Assembly (NCBI GenBank): GCA_041642035.1
Contig: JBEPXC010000146.1
Coordinates: 1-9,066 of the forward strand
DNA: 9,066 nucleotides
DNA from: SKVR01 sp041642035
Lineage (GTDB): Bacteria; Bacteroidota; Bacteroidia; Bacteroidales; UBA7960
Reading direction: 5' to 3'
Shown here one piece after another: positions 1 to 6,529 of the stretch. The translations under genes and the position numbers were made by a program. Numbering within the stretch: the stretch's first letter is position 1; each line of letters begins with the position of its first letter. The notes beneath the pieces were generated by a model. The model saw only the letters and a list, made by a program, of their open reading frames with translations. It had not been told where the DNA came from and did no database searches.

Positions 1-154
1 GTTGTTTCACCTGTTCCAGGGAATGCTGTAAATCATCAACAAATTGCTTTTGCTCTTTTGAAATCTGCTTTACTTTTTTAAAACCAAGGTTATTTACCAA
101 CTCCATAAAGAAGCTGACTTTATTATCCGGTATATCAATTACTACTCGTTGCAT
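1..154 (-). CDS. Small antitoxin-like protein, N-terminal part (partial)
   Basis: The frame read leftward from the ATG at 154 stays open to the window edge (51 codons) and begins MQRVVIDIPDNKVSFFMELV. A short beta-strand start (QRVVIDIP) is followed by a predicted helix (KVSFFMELVNNLG) and a lysine/glutamine-rich stretch. I recognise this as a short protein type that often sits directly upstream of RelE/ParE-like toxin genes in Bacteroidota, so an antitoxin or DNA-binding role is likely but inferred. It starts 10 nt after the stop of the mini-ORF at 165-254, so the two are probably co-transcribed. The 3' end and any toxin gene lie outside the window. The start is preceded by A-rich sequence with no Shine-Dalgarno motif, which is normal in this phylum. 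Confidence 0.6.
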   Translation of the reverse strand, partial: MQRVVIDIPDNKVSFFMELVNNLGFKKVKQISKEQKQFVDDLQHSLEQVKQ

Positions 155-164
155 AGTCTTATTT

Positions 165-254
165 TTATTTTTGCTTGAGCATCTCCCAATCATGAATTGG
201 AATAACTTCACTTACAGGATTGCCGTTGCGGTCTGAAATATATTGCAAGTTCAT
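165..254 (-). CDS. 29-aa Phd/YefM-like antitoxin mini-ORF
   Basis: A complete 29-codon ORF from ATG at 254 to TAA at 165-167. The product begins MNLQYISD and ends VIPIHDWEMLKQK. The pattern 'S-D-x-N-G-x-P ... V-I-P-I-x-x-W-E-x-L' matches the N-terminal operator-binding part of Phd/YefM-type antitoxins (compare 'xRNGKPxAVLVPxxEWExL'). Such antitoxins are usually 70-90 aa; here the toxin-binding C-terminal part is missing and a second antitoxin-like ORF starts 10 nt downstream. It may be a stand-alone repressor peptide, or a truncated antitoxin whose second half has been replaced. A good promoter lies about 45 nt upstream, supporting expression. The family resemblance is seen in the sequence; the function is inferred. 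Confidence 0.55.
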   Translation of the reverse strand: MNLQYISDRNGNPVSEVIPIHDWEMLKQK

Positions 255-299
255 GATTTGAAATTTAAATGGTTTTGCAATTAATGAAAGCAGTTTTAT

Positions 300-330
300 C
301 AAAGGTACGAATTTATGTATAAAAATTAAA
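300..330 (-). promoter_or_regulatory. Bacteroidota-type promoter for the antitoxin operon
   Basis: Read on the minus strand, TACCTTTG (307 to 300) matches the Bacteroidota -7 consensus TAnnTTTG exactly. TTTA (330 to 327) lies 19 nt upstream, in the place of the -33 TTTG box (3 of 4 bases). Transcription would begin near 293, giving a leader of about 40 nt before the ATG at 254. Confidence 0.5.
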
Positions 331-400
331 GGCTTCCCAGGCTGGCTAACACCAAACTGTGAATCTGGTATGGTGGAGTATCATCAAGACATTTATATAA

Positions 401-460
401 AGTCCCTAGTTAGGAGAGGTTGTCAGGTTTATGCATGCCCGCACGGCCGTGCGGGCCTAC
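401..460. repeat. Direct repeat copy 1, with perfect palindrome
   Basis: The stretch 412-440 matches 912-940 with one mismatch over 29 nt, at an offset of exactly 500 bp. Weaker similarity extends on both sides (about 401-460 against 900-958). The right part holds a perfect 20-bp palindrome, GCCCGCACGGCCGTGCGGGC (437-456). In copy 2 the matching palindrome is degraded. Read on the minus strand, the unit begins GTAGG followed by the palindrome, resembling the dispersed palindromic repeats found between genes in many bacterial genomes. Confidence 0.75.
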
Positions 461-483
461 GGCATTTTTCGCTGCTTCTAATG

Positions 484-603
484 GGCGCACTGCGTGCGCA
501 ATGGCAGCAGATGCCGGCCCTTCGGGCGGAAATGGAACACGCTGCACCTTTTCCGTGGGTTTGCTTCGCACCCACGGCTATTCAATGTTGACCCCTTCGG
601 GGT
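484..603. repeat. Cluster of four short GC-rich hairpins
   Basis: Four consecutive hairpins occur in otherwise non-coding sequence. They are GCGCAC/GTGCGC (485-490, 494-499, loop TGC); GCCC/GGGC around TTC (517-527); CCGTGGGT/ACCCACGG (553-560, 570-577), whose loop can fold further as TGC-TTC-GCA; and ACCCC/GGGGT around TTC (591-603). Three of the four have TTC at the loop centre. None is followed by a clear T tract, so simple rho-independent termination is unlikely. Short frames across this stretch look like translations of palindromes and not proteins. Confidence 0.65.
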
Positions 604-648
604 AAAACCTCAGCCACAGGTGCATTGATTTATGTCCATGAGATTTTA

Positions 649-880
649 GGACAGGTCAAGCCCTGTCCCTACCTTATTGCCATTAATAAAACAAGTAAGG
701 CCGGTCGAGCCCGGCCTATACACCAGCGATTTGTGCAATGATTGGATGGTGTAAGGCATATAGGGTGGTTTGGGGGTTTTTTGTTGAGAACGGGATAAAC
801 CGTTGATGTTTCTGCCGGGCTTGACCGGCATTTTTTCATTGTTAAAGGTTGAATCTGTAGGGACAGGGCTTGACCTGTCC
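649..880. repeat. Mirror-image array of four hairpins with a shared core
   Basis: An exact 24-bp inverted repeat (649-672 and 857-880) bounds the block. Inside each arm is a hairpin: GGACA/TGTCC arms around GGTCAAGCCC at 649-668, and the same in reverse orientation at 861-880. Two inner hairpins, at 699-716 (arms GGCC/GGCC, core GGTCGAGCCC) and 813-830 (arms TGCC/GGCA, core GGGCTTGACC), carry the same core in opposite orientations. The spacer between outer and inner hairpin is 30 nt on both sides (669-698 and 831-860). A separate small hairpin, AACGG/CCGTT, lies at 789-804. No protein-coding frame is convincing here. Confidence 0.75.
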
Positions 881-899
881 TTTTTGTTAGGTCTGGAAA

Positions 900-958
900 A
901 GACCCTAACCAAGGAGAGGTTGCCAGGTTTATGCATGCCCACATGGCCGATCGGGCTA
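900..958. repeat. Direct repeat copy 2, degraded palindrome
   Basis: Second copy of the repeat at 401-460. The core 912-940 differs by one base from 412-440. The palindrome region (937-956) has several substitutions and no longer pairs perfectly (CCCACATGGCCGATCGGG), which suggests decay after duplication or dispersal. The two copies bracket the hairpin-rich block. Confidence 0.7.
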
Positions 959-1000
959 CAATCTGATATACATTGCAACTGATGGTTTGAAATATTTTCC

Positions 1001-1008
1001 TAAATTTG
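1001..1008 (+). promoter_or_regulatory. Possible -7 box for the lipid gene cluster
   Basis: TAAATTTG matches the Bacteroidota -7 consensus TAnnTTTG exactly and lies about 105 nt before the first gene of the cluster. The -33 position holds only ACTG (978-981, 19-nt spacer), a weak match to TTTG, so this is a tentative call. No better-placed box was found between 960 and 1112. Confidence 0.3.
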
Positions 1009-1112
1009 TCCCTTGTTGCCGTTATACCTAGACAAATATTGCTATTCGTGTTATTAAACCTTTGTTTTGTTTCGTGAAAGGTTTTGCATTTTTTATCTCA
1101 TAATTGATATTT

Positions 1113-1820
1113 ATGGAAACAACAGGTGCTGTAAGGATACAAACCTCCTGGCTGAATAAAGTGGAGAAGAAGATACTCATTTGGATGGCCAGGCGAATAC
1201 CGGTGTGGATTAACTCAGACCACCTTACCATAATAGGTTTTGTGGGGGCATTGTTTTCGGCAGCCGGGTATATTCTTTCCAACTATGAATTGGCGTATTT
1301 GTGGCTGGCTTCCCTGGGACTGGTCATCAACTGGTTTGGCGATAGTCTGGATGGTACCCTTGCCCGTACCCGAAATGCACAGCGTCCGCTGTATGGATTT
1401 TTCCTTGATCACAATATTGATGCGCTTACCGTGATGATTATATGCATGGGAGCCGGCTTTTCACCCATTATAGCACTCTATGTGGCCCTGCTGATCCTGA
1501 TGGCTTATCTGCTTTTATCCATCTTCACTTATATCAACACCCATCTGAAGGGCGAATTTGTAATATCGTATAATAAATTCGGGCCTACTGAGTTTCGCAT
1601 AATCGTGATTTTAATTAATACCTTGTATTACTTCTTTCCTTATGCTAACAGTAGGGTAGAGGTTGTGACGCTATCGTTTGAATTATTTGATCTCATAGGT
1701 TTGGGATTGGCAATGGCCCTTTTGGTCATTTACCTGGTAAATTTCTTTTCAGATCTTGGCAAATACGCAAAGCTCGACCCCCCACATTCGTTTTACAGGA
1801 AAAGCAAGAAAGATCATTAA
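1113..1820 (+). CDS. CDP-alcohol phosphatidyltransferase family membrane enzyme
   Basis: A 235-aa integral membrane enzyme that transfers a phospho-alcohol group from a CDP-linked donor to an acceptor alcohol, releasing CMP, at the cytoplasmic face of the inner membrane. The family signature D-x2-DG-x2-AR-x8/9-G-x3-D-x3-D is complete: D77, D80-G81, A84-R85, G95, D99 and D103, with D103 as the expected catalytic base and the other Asp residues binding metal. Hydrophobic segments lie at about 38-56, 60-76, 105-140, 163-177 and 190-213. The frame opens at a TTG (1104), but the ATG at 1113 is the natural start. The substrate cannot be read from the sequence; phosphatidylglycerophosphate, inositol-phosphate or other head groups are possible. 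It is the first gene of a cluster with GtrA, GNAT and thioesterase genes (next gene 12 nt downstream), pointing to membrane or sphingoid lipid synthesis. Confidence 0.88.
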   Translation: METTGAVRIQTSWLNKVEKKILIWMARRIPVWINSDHLTIIGFVGALFSAAGYILSNYELAYLWLASLGLVINWFGDSLDGTLARTRNAQRPLYGFFLDHNIDALTVMIICMGAGFSPIIALYVALLILMAYLLLSIFTYINTHLKGEFVISYNKFGPTEFRIIVILINTLYYFFPYANSRVEVVTLSFELFDLIGLGLAMALLVIYLVNFFSDLGKYAKLDPPHSFYRKSKKDH

Positions 1821-1832
1821 GCAGCAGTTTTC

Positions 1833-2291
1833 ATGGCAAATAAGTATATGAAATTTCTTGCAAGCCGACTCATGGGAACCGGAGTGGATACCCTGGTGTT
1901 ATGGATGTTAACCAGGCTGGTTTTTGATACCTACATCGGAAAATACATTGTAGCACCCACTATCTCTTTTGAGGCAGCTATGTTCACCAATTTTTTACTG
2001 TCCTACTTCTGGATATGGAAAAACAGAATTGCCTCACACAGAGCAAAAATATTTCTCACGAGGTTAGCCGTTTTTAACCTCTCTGCGGCATTCGGTTTTG
2101 GAATAAAAATGGTATTCCTGCTGCTTTTTGAGAGGATTTTTGGATGGGGAGTGGTATGGTGTAACCTGGCAGCGCTGATGATTTCGGGCCTTGTCAATTT
2201 TTTACTGGCCGAAAAGATTGTTTTTCGCAAACCTGGCCTGTTGCCTATTGTGGATAGTCAGGTCCAACCGTGGAAAAAGAATAAAAATTAA
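1833..2291 (+). CDS. GtrA-like family membrane protein
   Basis: A 152-aa protein with four predicted membrane helices (about 12-31, 41-60, 73-98 and 105-127) and a basic C-terminal tail. It fits the GtrA family: an early 'F-x2-R-x-x-G-T-G-V-D-T' start, the helix-2 end 'TNFLLSYFWIWKNR' (N53, S57, W62) and the last helix 'GLVNFLLAEKIVFR' (N122), which mirror the usual GtrA landmarks. Members are thought to help move lipid-linked sugars or other polyprenyl intermediates across the inner membrane, or to act beside glycosyl- and lipid transferases. It lies 12 nt after the CDP-alcohol transferase and 45 nt before the GNAT gene, so it is probably co-transcribed. A role in handling the product of its neighbour is inference. 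The family call is strong; the substrate is unknown. Confidence 0.82.
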   Translation: MANKYMKFLASRLMGTGVDTLVLWMLTRLVFDTYIGKYIVAPTISFEAAMFTNFLLSYFWIWKNRIASHRAKIFLTRLAVFNLSAAFGFGIKMVFLLLFERIFGWGVVWCNLAALMISGLVNFLLAEKIVFRKPGLLPIVDSQVQPWKKNKN

Positions 2292-2336
2292 TCACTGCTC
2301 AGGCATCATTGCTTCACATTTTTAAAACATCACCCG

Positions 2337-3461
2337 ATGAGTATTACCATAAAAGAAGTGACCACCCAACATGAGCTGATAAAGTTTATTGAATTTCCCA
2401 ATAAGCTTTACCGGGAGAATAAGTATTATGTGCCTCAGCTTGTCTCTGCCGATTTGCATATCCTCTCCAAAGATAAAAATTCTGCCTTCGATTTTTGTGA
2501 AGCCACCTATTGGCTTGCCTATAATGGTAAAAGCAAGATAGTAGGACGTATTGCAGGCATCATTAATAATAAATATAATGAGAAGACCAGAAAACGATAT
2601 GTTCGATTTGGATGGATTGATTTTGTGCAGGAAGAAAAGGTACTGGAGGCACTGCTGAAAACTGTGGAGGAATGGGCCCGCGAGCATAATGGTGAAGTCA
2701 TTCACGGGCCATTGGGTTTTTCTGATATGGATGTCTCCGGGATCCTGGTGGAAGGCTTTGAAGAGATACCTACCGCCTATGGCAAATATAATGCTCCTTA
2801 TTATGGGCCCATGCTCGAGAAGCATGGTTATAGTAAAGAGGTCGACTGGGTAGAATATAATGTAAGGGTTCCGAAACGTATTCCTGAGAAATATCCAAAG
2901 ATGGCTGCTTTTATAGAACAGCGCTACAATCTTAAAGTGCTTAAATTCAACAAGAAGAAGGAGTTGTTAAGGTATAGCGATGAGTTGTTTGGCCTGCTCA
3001 ACCGCGAATATGAAAAAATATATGGTTTTTCAGAGCTTACGCCACGACAGATGCAGGAGCTCAAAGAACAGTTTATTCCCCTGCTGCAGCTGAGATTTGT
3101 TTCGGTGGTAGTAAATGCCGATAATAAGGTGGTAGGATTTGGAATTTGTTTACCTTCTCTCTCCCGGGCATTGCAAAAGGCCCGAGGGAAGCTGTTTCCC
3201 TTTGGCTTTCTGCACATCAAATGGGCCTTGAAATTTAATGATACCCTCGATACAGTGCTGATTGCCATTCATAGCGATTATAAGGATAAAGGGATTAATT
3301 CCCTGATATTTAATAGTATCGGACAAGCAATTATGAAGGACGGCATCACCAACATCGAGACTACCCGTGAGCTGGAAGAGAATTCTAATGTACAGAACCT
3401 GTGGAATAAATTTGATTACCGTAAGCACAAAAGAGCCCGGTGCTATAGTAAAAAGCTTTAA
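2337..3461 (+). CDS. GNAT-fold acyltransferase, YghO/bacterial ceramide synthase-like
   Basis: A 374-aa soluble protein, about twice the size of a single GNAT domain, consistent with two GNAT-like halves. The N-terminal half holds the conserved block HGPLGFSDMDVSGILVEGF (123-141), followed by YNAPYY (151-156). The C-terminal half ends with 'E-T-T-R-E-L-E-E-N-S-N-V-x-N-L-W' (341-356) and a basic tail. From memory, this pattern marks the YghO-type family that includes the Caulobacter bacterial ceramide synthase, which N-acylates a sphingoid base. That assignment is by motif resemblance only; a general N-acetyltransferase annotation is the safe fallback. The neighbours (CDP-alcohol transferase, GtrA, acyl-ACP thioesterase 11 nt downstream) fit lipid metabolism better than small-molecule acetylation. 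No signal peptide or membrane segment is seen, so a cytoplasmic location is expected. Confidence 0.75.
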   Translation: MSITIKEVTTQHELIKFIEFPNKLYRENKYYVPQLVSADLHILSKDKNSAFDFCEATYWLAYNGKSKIVGRIAGIINNKYNEKTRKRYVRFGWIDFVQEEKVLEALLKTVEEWAREHNGEVIHGPLGFSDMDVSGILVEGFEEIPTAYGKYNAPYYGPMLEKHGYSKEVDWVEYNVRVPKRIPEKYPKMAAFIEQRYNLKVLKFNKKKELLRYSDELFGLLNREYEKIYGFSELTPRQMQELKEQFIPLLQLRFVSVVVNADNKVVGFGICLPSLSRALQKARGKLFPFGFLHIKWALKFNDTLDTVLIAIHSDYKDKGINSLIFNSIGQAIMKDGITNIETTRELEENSNVQNLWNKFDYRKHKRARCYSKKL

Positions 3462-3472
3462 AAGACAACATT

Positions 3473-4222
3473 ATGGAAAACTATTTTGAGATAGACTATC
3501 GAATCAGGCATTTCGAACTGAATAAATTCAGGGAAGCATCGCCCGAGATCATGCTTGCATTGCTGGAAGAAGCCGCCGCCGAGCACTGCCATGCCATCAA
3601 TTATGGATTGCACACTCTGTATGAAAAAAATATTGGATGGGTGCTGGTATCGGGTGTGCTGAAAGTAGAACGTTATCCCCGGTACAAGGAAAAAGTCGTC
3701 ATCCGAACCTGGTTGTCAGAATATTCAACGGTAAAAGGCATCAGGGAAAATATTATTTACGATTCAGCTGGTCATATCATTGCCCGGGCAAGAGGCTTCT
3801 GGGTGTTCTTTGATATTGAACGCCGACGTCCCGCACCCATTTTTGATGAAATTAAAAATCAATGGTCTTTTTGCAAAGAATCCTCCATTGACTTTAACAT
3901 CAATCAAAAAATAGAAGCCCTTACCGATGCTCGGATTGAGAAGGATATTTGTTTAAACATGTCGGATATTGACATGTATGGCCATGCCAATAATGTCGTT
4001 TATCTGAAATGGCTTATGAATTCTATTCCGGACGACATTATAGAGAACTTTCAGTTGGAAGAAATACATGGTCGGTTTGTTTCGGAAATAAAATATGGCG
4101 ATAGTGTTGTAATGCTTACTCAAAAGAATCCTGCTGATGATTTTTTCTCACACACCCTTAAGATTAAACATACGGACAGGGTTTGTGCCATAGCCACTAC
4201 AAAATGGAAAGCAAGAATTTGA
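3473..4222 (+). CDS. Acyl-ACP thioesterase (double hotdog)
   Basis: A 249-aa protein of the usual length for bacterial FatA/FatB-like acyl-[acyl-carrier-protein] thioesterases, which release free fatty acids from ACP in the cytoplasm. The N-terminal hotdog domain covers about 1-128 ('LLEEAAAEHCHAINYG' helix, 'WVLVSGVLKVERYPRYKEKV', 'ARGFWVFFDIERRRP'). The C-terminal hotdog covers about 150-249 with 'DIDMYGHANNVVYLKW' (165-180) and 'FVSEIKYGDSV' (202-212). Against plant FatB, D167 and H171 match the catalytic Asp and His and E205 the later Glu, but the Asn expected at position 169 is Tyr (codon TAT). This may alter activity or specificity. It is the last gene of the four-gene cluster, 11 nt after the GNAT gene, and could supply or edit acyl chains for it. 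The family call is firm; activity is uncertain. Confidence 0.87.
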   Translation: MENYFEIDYRIRHFELNKFREASPEIMLALLEEAAAEHCHAINYGLHTLYEKNIGWVLVSGVLKVERYPRYKEKVVIRTWLSEYSTVKGIRENIIYDSAGHIIARARGFWVFFDIERRRPAPIFDEIKNQWSFCKESSIDFNINQKIEALTDARIEKDICLNMSDIDMYGHANNVVYLKWLMNSIPDDIIENFQLEEIHGRFVSEIKYGDSVVMLTQKNPADDFFSHTLKIKHTDRVCAIATTKWKARI

Positions 4223-4357
4223 CCCGGAAGGCAACCGAATTCAGAGCTAAACAGGAGAACGTATCTGTATATTTCTTACATTCACACGATTTTTGAAAAA
4301 TATCTTTTAATATTTAATCCTATAACTGCGGGCATGTTCGTATAAAAAATAAAAACA

Positions 4358-4384
4358 GGTAAGACTTACATGCAGGTTCTTACC
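4358..4384 (+). other. Inverted repeat in the leader of the peptidase gene
   Basis: GGTAAGA (4358-4364) and TCTTACC (4378-4384) are perfect 7-nt arms around a 13-nt loop, ending 26 nt before the ATG of the oligopeptidase gene. There is no T tract after it. It could be an operator or a leader hairpin, or chance. The rest of the 188-nt intergenic stretch (4223-4410) is AT-rich, with no convincing Bacteroidota promoter pair. Confidence 0.4.
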
Positions 4385-4410
4385 GGCCACAACACTAAAA
4401 AAACAATTTA

Positions 4411-6492
4411 ATGAAAAAAGCATTGGTAATCCTTATGGCACTGGCTGCCTTTTACAGTTGTTCTATAGCTGAAAAAGAAGATCAATATCTCTGGTTGGAG
4501 GAGGTTGACTCAAAAGAGGCCATCGAATGGGCCCAGACGATGAACGACAAAAGCCTTGCAAGCCTTATGTCTCATCCTGCATTTGATGACATTTACAAGA
4601 AAAACCTTGAAATACTGAATTCGGGTGACAGAATCGCTGCCCCGGCCATTTACGGGGATTTTATTTACAATTTCTGGCAGGATGCCCAACATATAAGGGG
4701 TATCTGGCGAAGAACAACTAAGCAAACTTACCTGCAGGGCAACCCAACATGGGAAACCCTTCTGGATATTGATGAGATGTCGAAGCAGGATGATGTTAAA
4801 TGGGTATATAAGGGAACAACCGGTTTGTATCCCGATTACAACAGGTTTATGGTTTCGCTGTCCAAAGGTGGGGGTGATGCCGTTGTTATCAGGGAGTTTG
4901 ATCCGGAGAAAAAGGCTTTTGTTGAAGATGGATTCGAACTGCCCGAAGCCAAAGGAGGGGTGAGCTGGATAGATGAAAACAGCTTGCTGGTTTTCTCTGA
5001 TTTTGGTGAAGGCACCCTTACCACATCAGGCTATGCACGCCAGGTAAAACACTGGCAGAGGGGTACGTCTATCGAACAGGCTCCCGTTATTTTTGAAGGA
5101 GAAGAACAGGATGTAAGCGTTAGGGGATCTGTCATTAACAAGCCCGAAAGGCAATATTTGTTGTTCAGCAGGGGTCTGGATTTCTTTACTTCTGAAAAAT
5201 ATGTTCTTGAAGAAGGTAACATGATCCAGCTGGATATTCCCAATGATGCTACCATCAACGACATCTTCAAAGGACAGGTTGTTATAAGTCTGAAATCAGA
5301 CTGGAATGTTGAGGGAAAGGATTACAAACAAGGAACGTTAATCAGCGCTGAATATGATGAACTTATCCAGGGCAGACATAAAACCAACATGATCGTTGAG
5401 CCTGATGACCGTTCTGGCATTGTTTCCATTTCAACCACACTGAATAACCTGGTAGTTAATATGGTAAGAAATGTTATCAGTGAACTGAATACTTTTTCGT
5501 TTGAAAACGGGCAATGGATGGGTAAGAAGGTTGACGCCCCGCAGATGGGTACCATAAGAACCGGCAGTACCAGTAACAACTCAGAAGATTTTTTCTTTTA
5601 CTATGAGAATTTTCTAACGCCTTCTTCCCTTTTCCTGGCCCATGCCGGGAACAATACGCATGAGTTGGTACAGGCATTGCCGGCGTTTTTTGATGCTGAG
5701 AAATACCAGATATGGCAATATGAGGCTGAGTCGACCGATGGAACCATGGTTCCTTATTTTGTTGTGGGTCGCAAAGACATGCAATACAATGGAGTCAATC
5801 CAACACACCTTAATGCTTATGGTGGTTTTGAGGTATCCAGGCTTCCGTTCTATTCGGCCATCAACGGAAATTCATGGCTGGAAAGAGGCGGTGTATATGT
5901 GCTAGCCAACATCAGGGGCGGTGGAGAGTTTGGTCCCCGCTGGCACCAGGCCGGACTAAAGGAGAACCGGCAAATTGTTTACGATGATTTTCATGCGGTG
6001 GCTGAAGATCTGATTGCCAGGAAAATAACATCGGGCCAGCATCTGGGAATCCAGGGCGGCAGCAATGGCGGTTTGCTTGTAGGTGTAGCTTTTACCCAAC
6101 GGCCCGACCTCTACAAAGCGGTGGTCTGCCAGGTTCCCCTGCTGGATATGCAGCGATACAACAAACTGCTGGCCGGCGCCAGCTGGATGGGTGAATATGG
6201 CAATCCCGATATACCCGAAGAATGGGAATACATCAGAAAGTACTCGCCCTATCATAATCTGAAGGAGAATCAGAATTATCCAGAGGTGTTCTTCACTACT
6301 TCCACCCGCGACGACAGGGTGCATCCCGGACATGCGCGCAAGATGGTTGCCAAAATGACGGATATGGGTTACAATGTCTTCTATTTTGAAAACATGGAAG
6401 GAGGACACGCCGGAGCATCTACCAATGAGCAGCGTGCCAAAACATCGGCACTGGGCACTGCCTATCTGTTGGGTAAGTTAAATACGCTGTGA
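4411..6492 (+). CDS. Prolyl oligopeptidase family serine peptidase (S9A), probable lipoprotein
   Basis: A 693-aa protein of normal S9A length, expected to cleave short peptides after proline. The N-terminus (MKKALVILMALAAFYSC) is a signal peptide ending at C17, a relaxed lipobox, so a lipid-anchored envelope location is likely. The mature start 'QYLWLEEVDSKEAIEWAQTMN' (25-45) is the typical S9A opening. A seven-blade beta-propeller should span about 70-430, and the alpha/beta-hydrolase domain follows. Catalytic residues are visible: Ser551 in GGSNGG, Asp634 in 'STRDDRVHPGH' (by analogy with porcine POP Asp641, with Arg636 as the substrate-binding Arg) and His666 in EGGHAG. Other landmarks are YGGF (470-473) and 'GGGEFGPRWHQAG' (503-515). 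It stands alone, 188 nt after the lipid cluster, and is followed by a strong terminator. Likely role: nutrient peptide use in the periplasm or at the cell surface. Confidence 0.93.
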   Translation: MKKALVILMALAAFYSCSIAEKEDQYLWLEEVDSKEAIEWAQTMNDKSLASLMSHPAFDDIYKKNLEILNSGDRIAAPAIYGDFIYNFWQDAQHIRGIWRRTTKQTYLQGNPTWETLLDIDEMSKQDDVKWVYKGTTGLYPDYNRFMVSLSKGGGDAVVIREFDPEKKAFVEDGFELPEAKGGVSWIDENSLLVFSDFGEGTLTTSGYARQVKHWQRGTSIEQAPVIFEGEEQDVSVRGSVINKPERQYLLFSRGLDFFTSEKYVLEEGNMIQLDIPNDATINDIFKGQVVISLKSDWNVEGKDYKQGTLISAEYDELIQGRHKTNMIVEPDDRSGIVSISTTLNNLVVNMVRNVISELNTFSFENGQWMGKKVDAPQMGTIRTGSTSNNSEDFFFYYENFLTPSSLFLAHAGNNTHELVQALPAFFDAEKYQIWQYEAESTDGTMVPYFVVGRKDMQYNGVNPTHLNAYGGFEVSRLPFYSAINGNSWLERGGVYVLANIRGGGEFGPRWHQAGLKENRQIVYDDFHAVAEDLIARKITSGQHLGIQGGSNGGLLVGVAFTQRPDLYKAVVCQVPLLDMQRYNKLLAGASWMGEYGNPDIPEEWEYIRKYSPYHNLKENQNYPEVFFTTSTRDDRVHPGHARKMVAKMTDMGYNVFYFENMEGGHAGASTNEQRAKTSALGTAYLLGKLNTL

Positions 6493-6529
6493 TATGAAAG
6501 CTCGAAGCTCGAAGCCGGAAGAAATAGAA

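Noticed and set aside
370..605. Overlapping plus-strand frames of 73 and 61 codons
   Set aside because: They run through the direct repeat and hairpin cluster, overlap in two frames and show only palindrome-derived residues; they have no family resemblance.
646..978. Minus-strand frames of 110 and 91 codons
   Set aside because: Both cover the mirror-image hairpin array in different frames. The composition reflects repeats and no domain is recognisable.
1104..1112. TTG start adding three residues to the CDP-alcohol transferase
   Set aside because: The ATG at 1113 gives a more typical start and nothing supports the TTG.
4223..4300. Terminator after the thioesterase gene
   Set aside because: No stem followed by a T tract was found, so the end of the lipid cluster transcript cannot be placed.
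4292..4328. TTTG (4292-4295) with TATAACTG (4321-4328) as a promoter for the oligopeptidase
   Set aside because: The spacer is 25 nt and the -7 match is poor.
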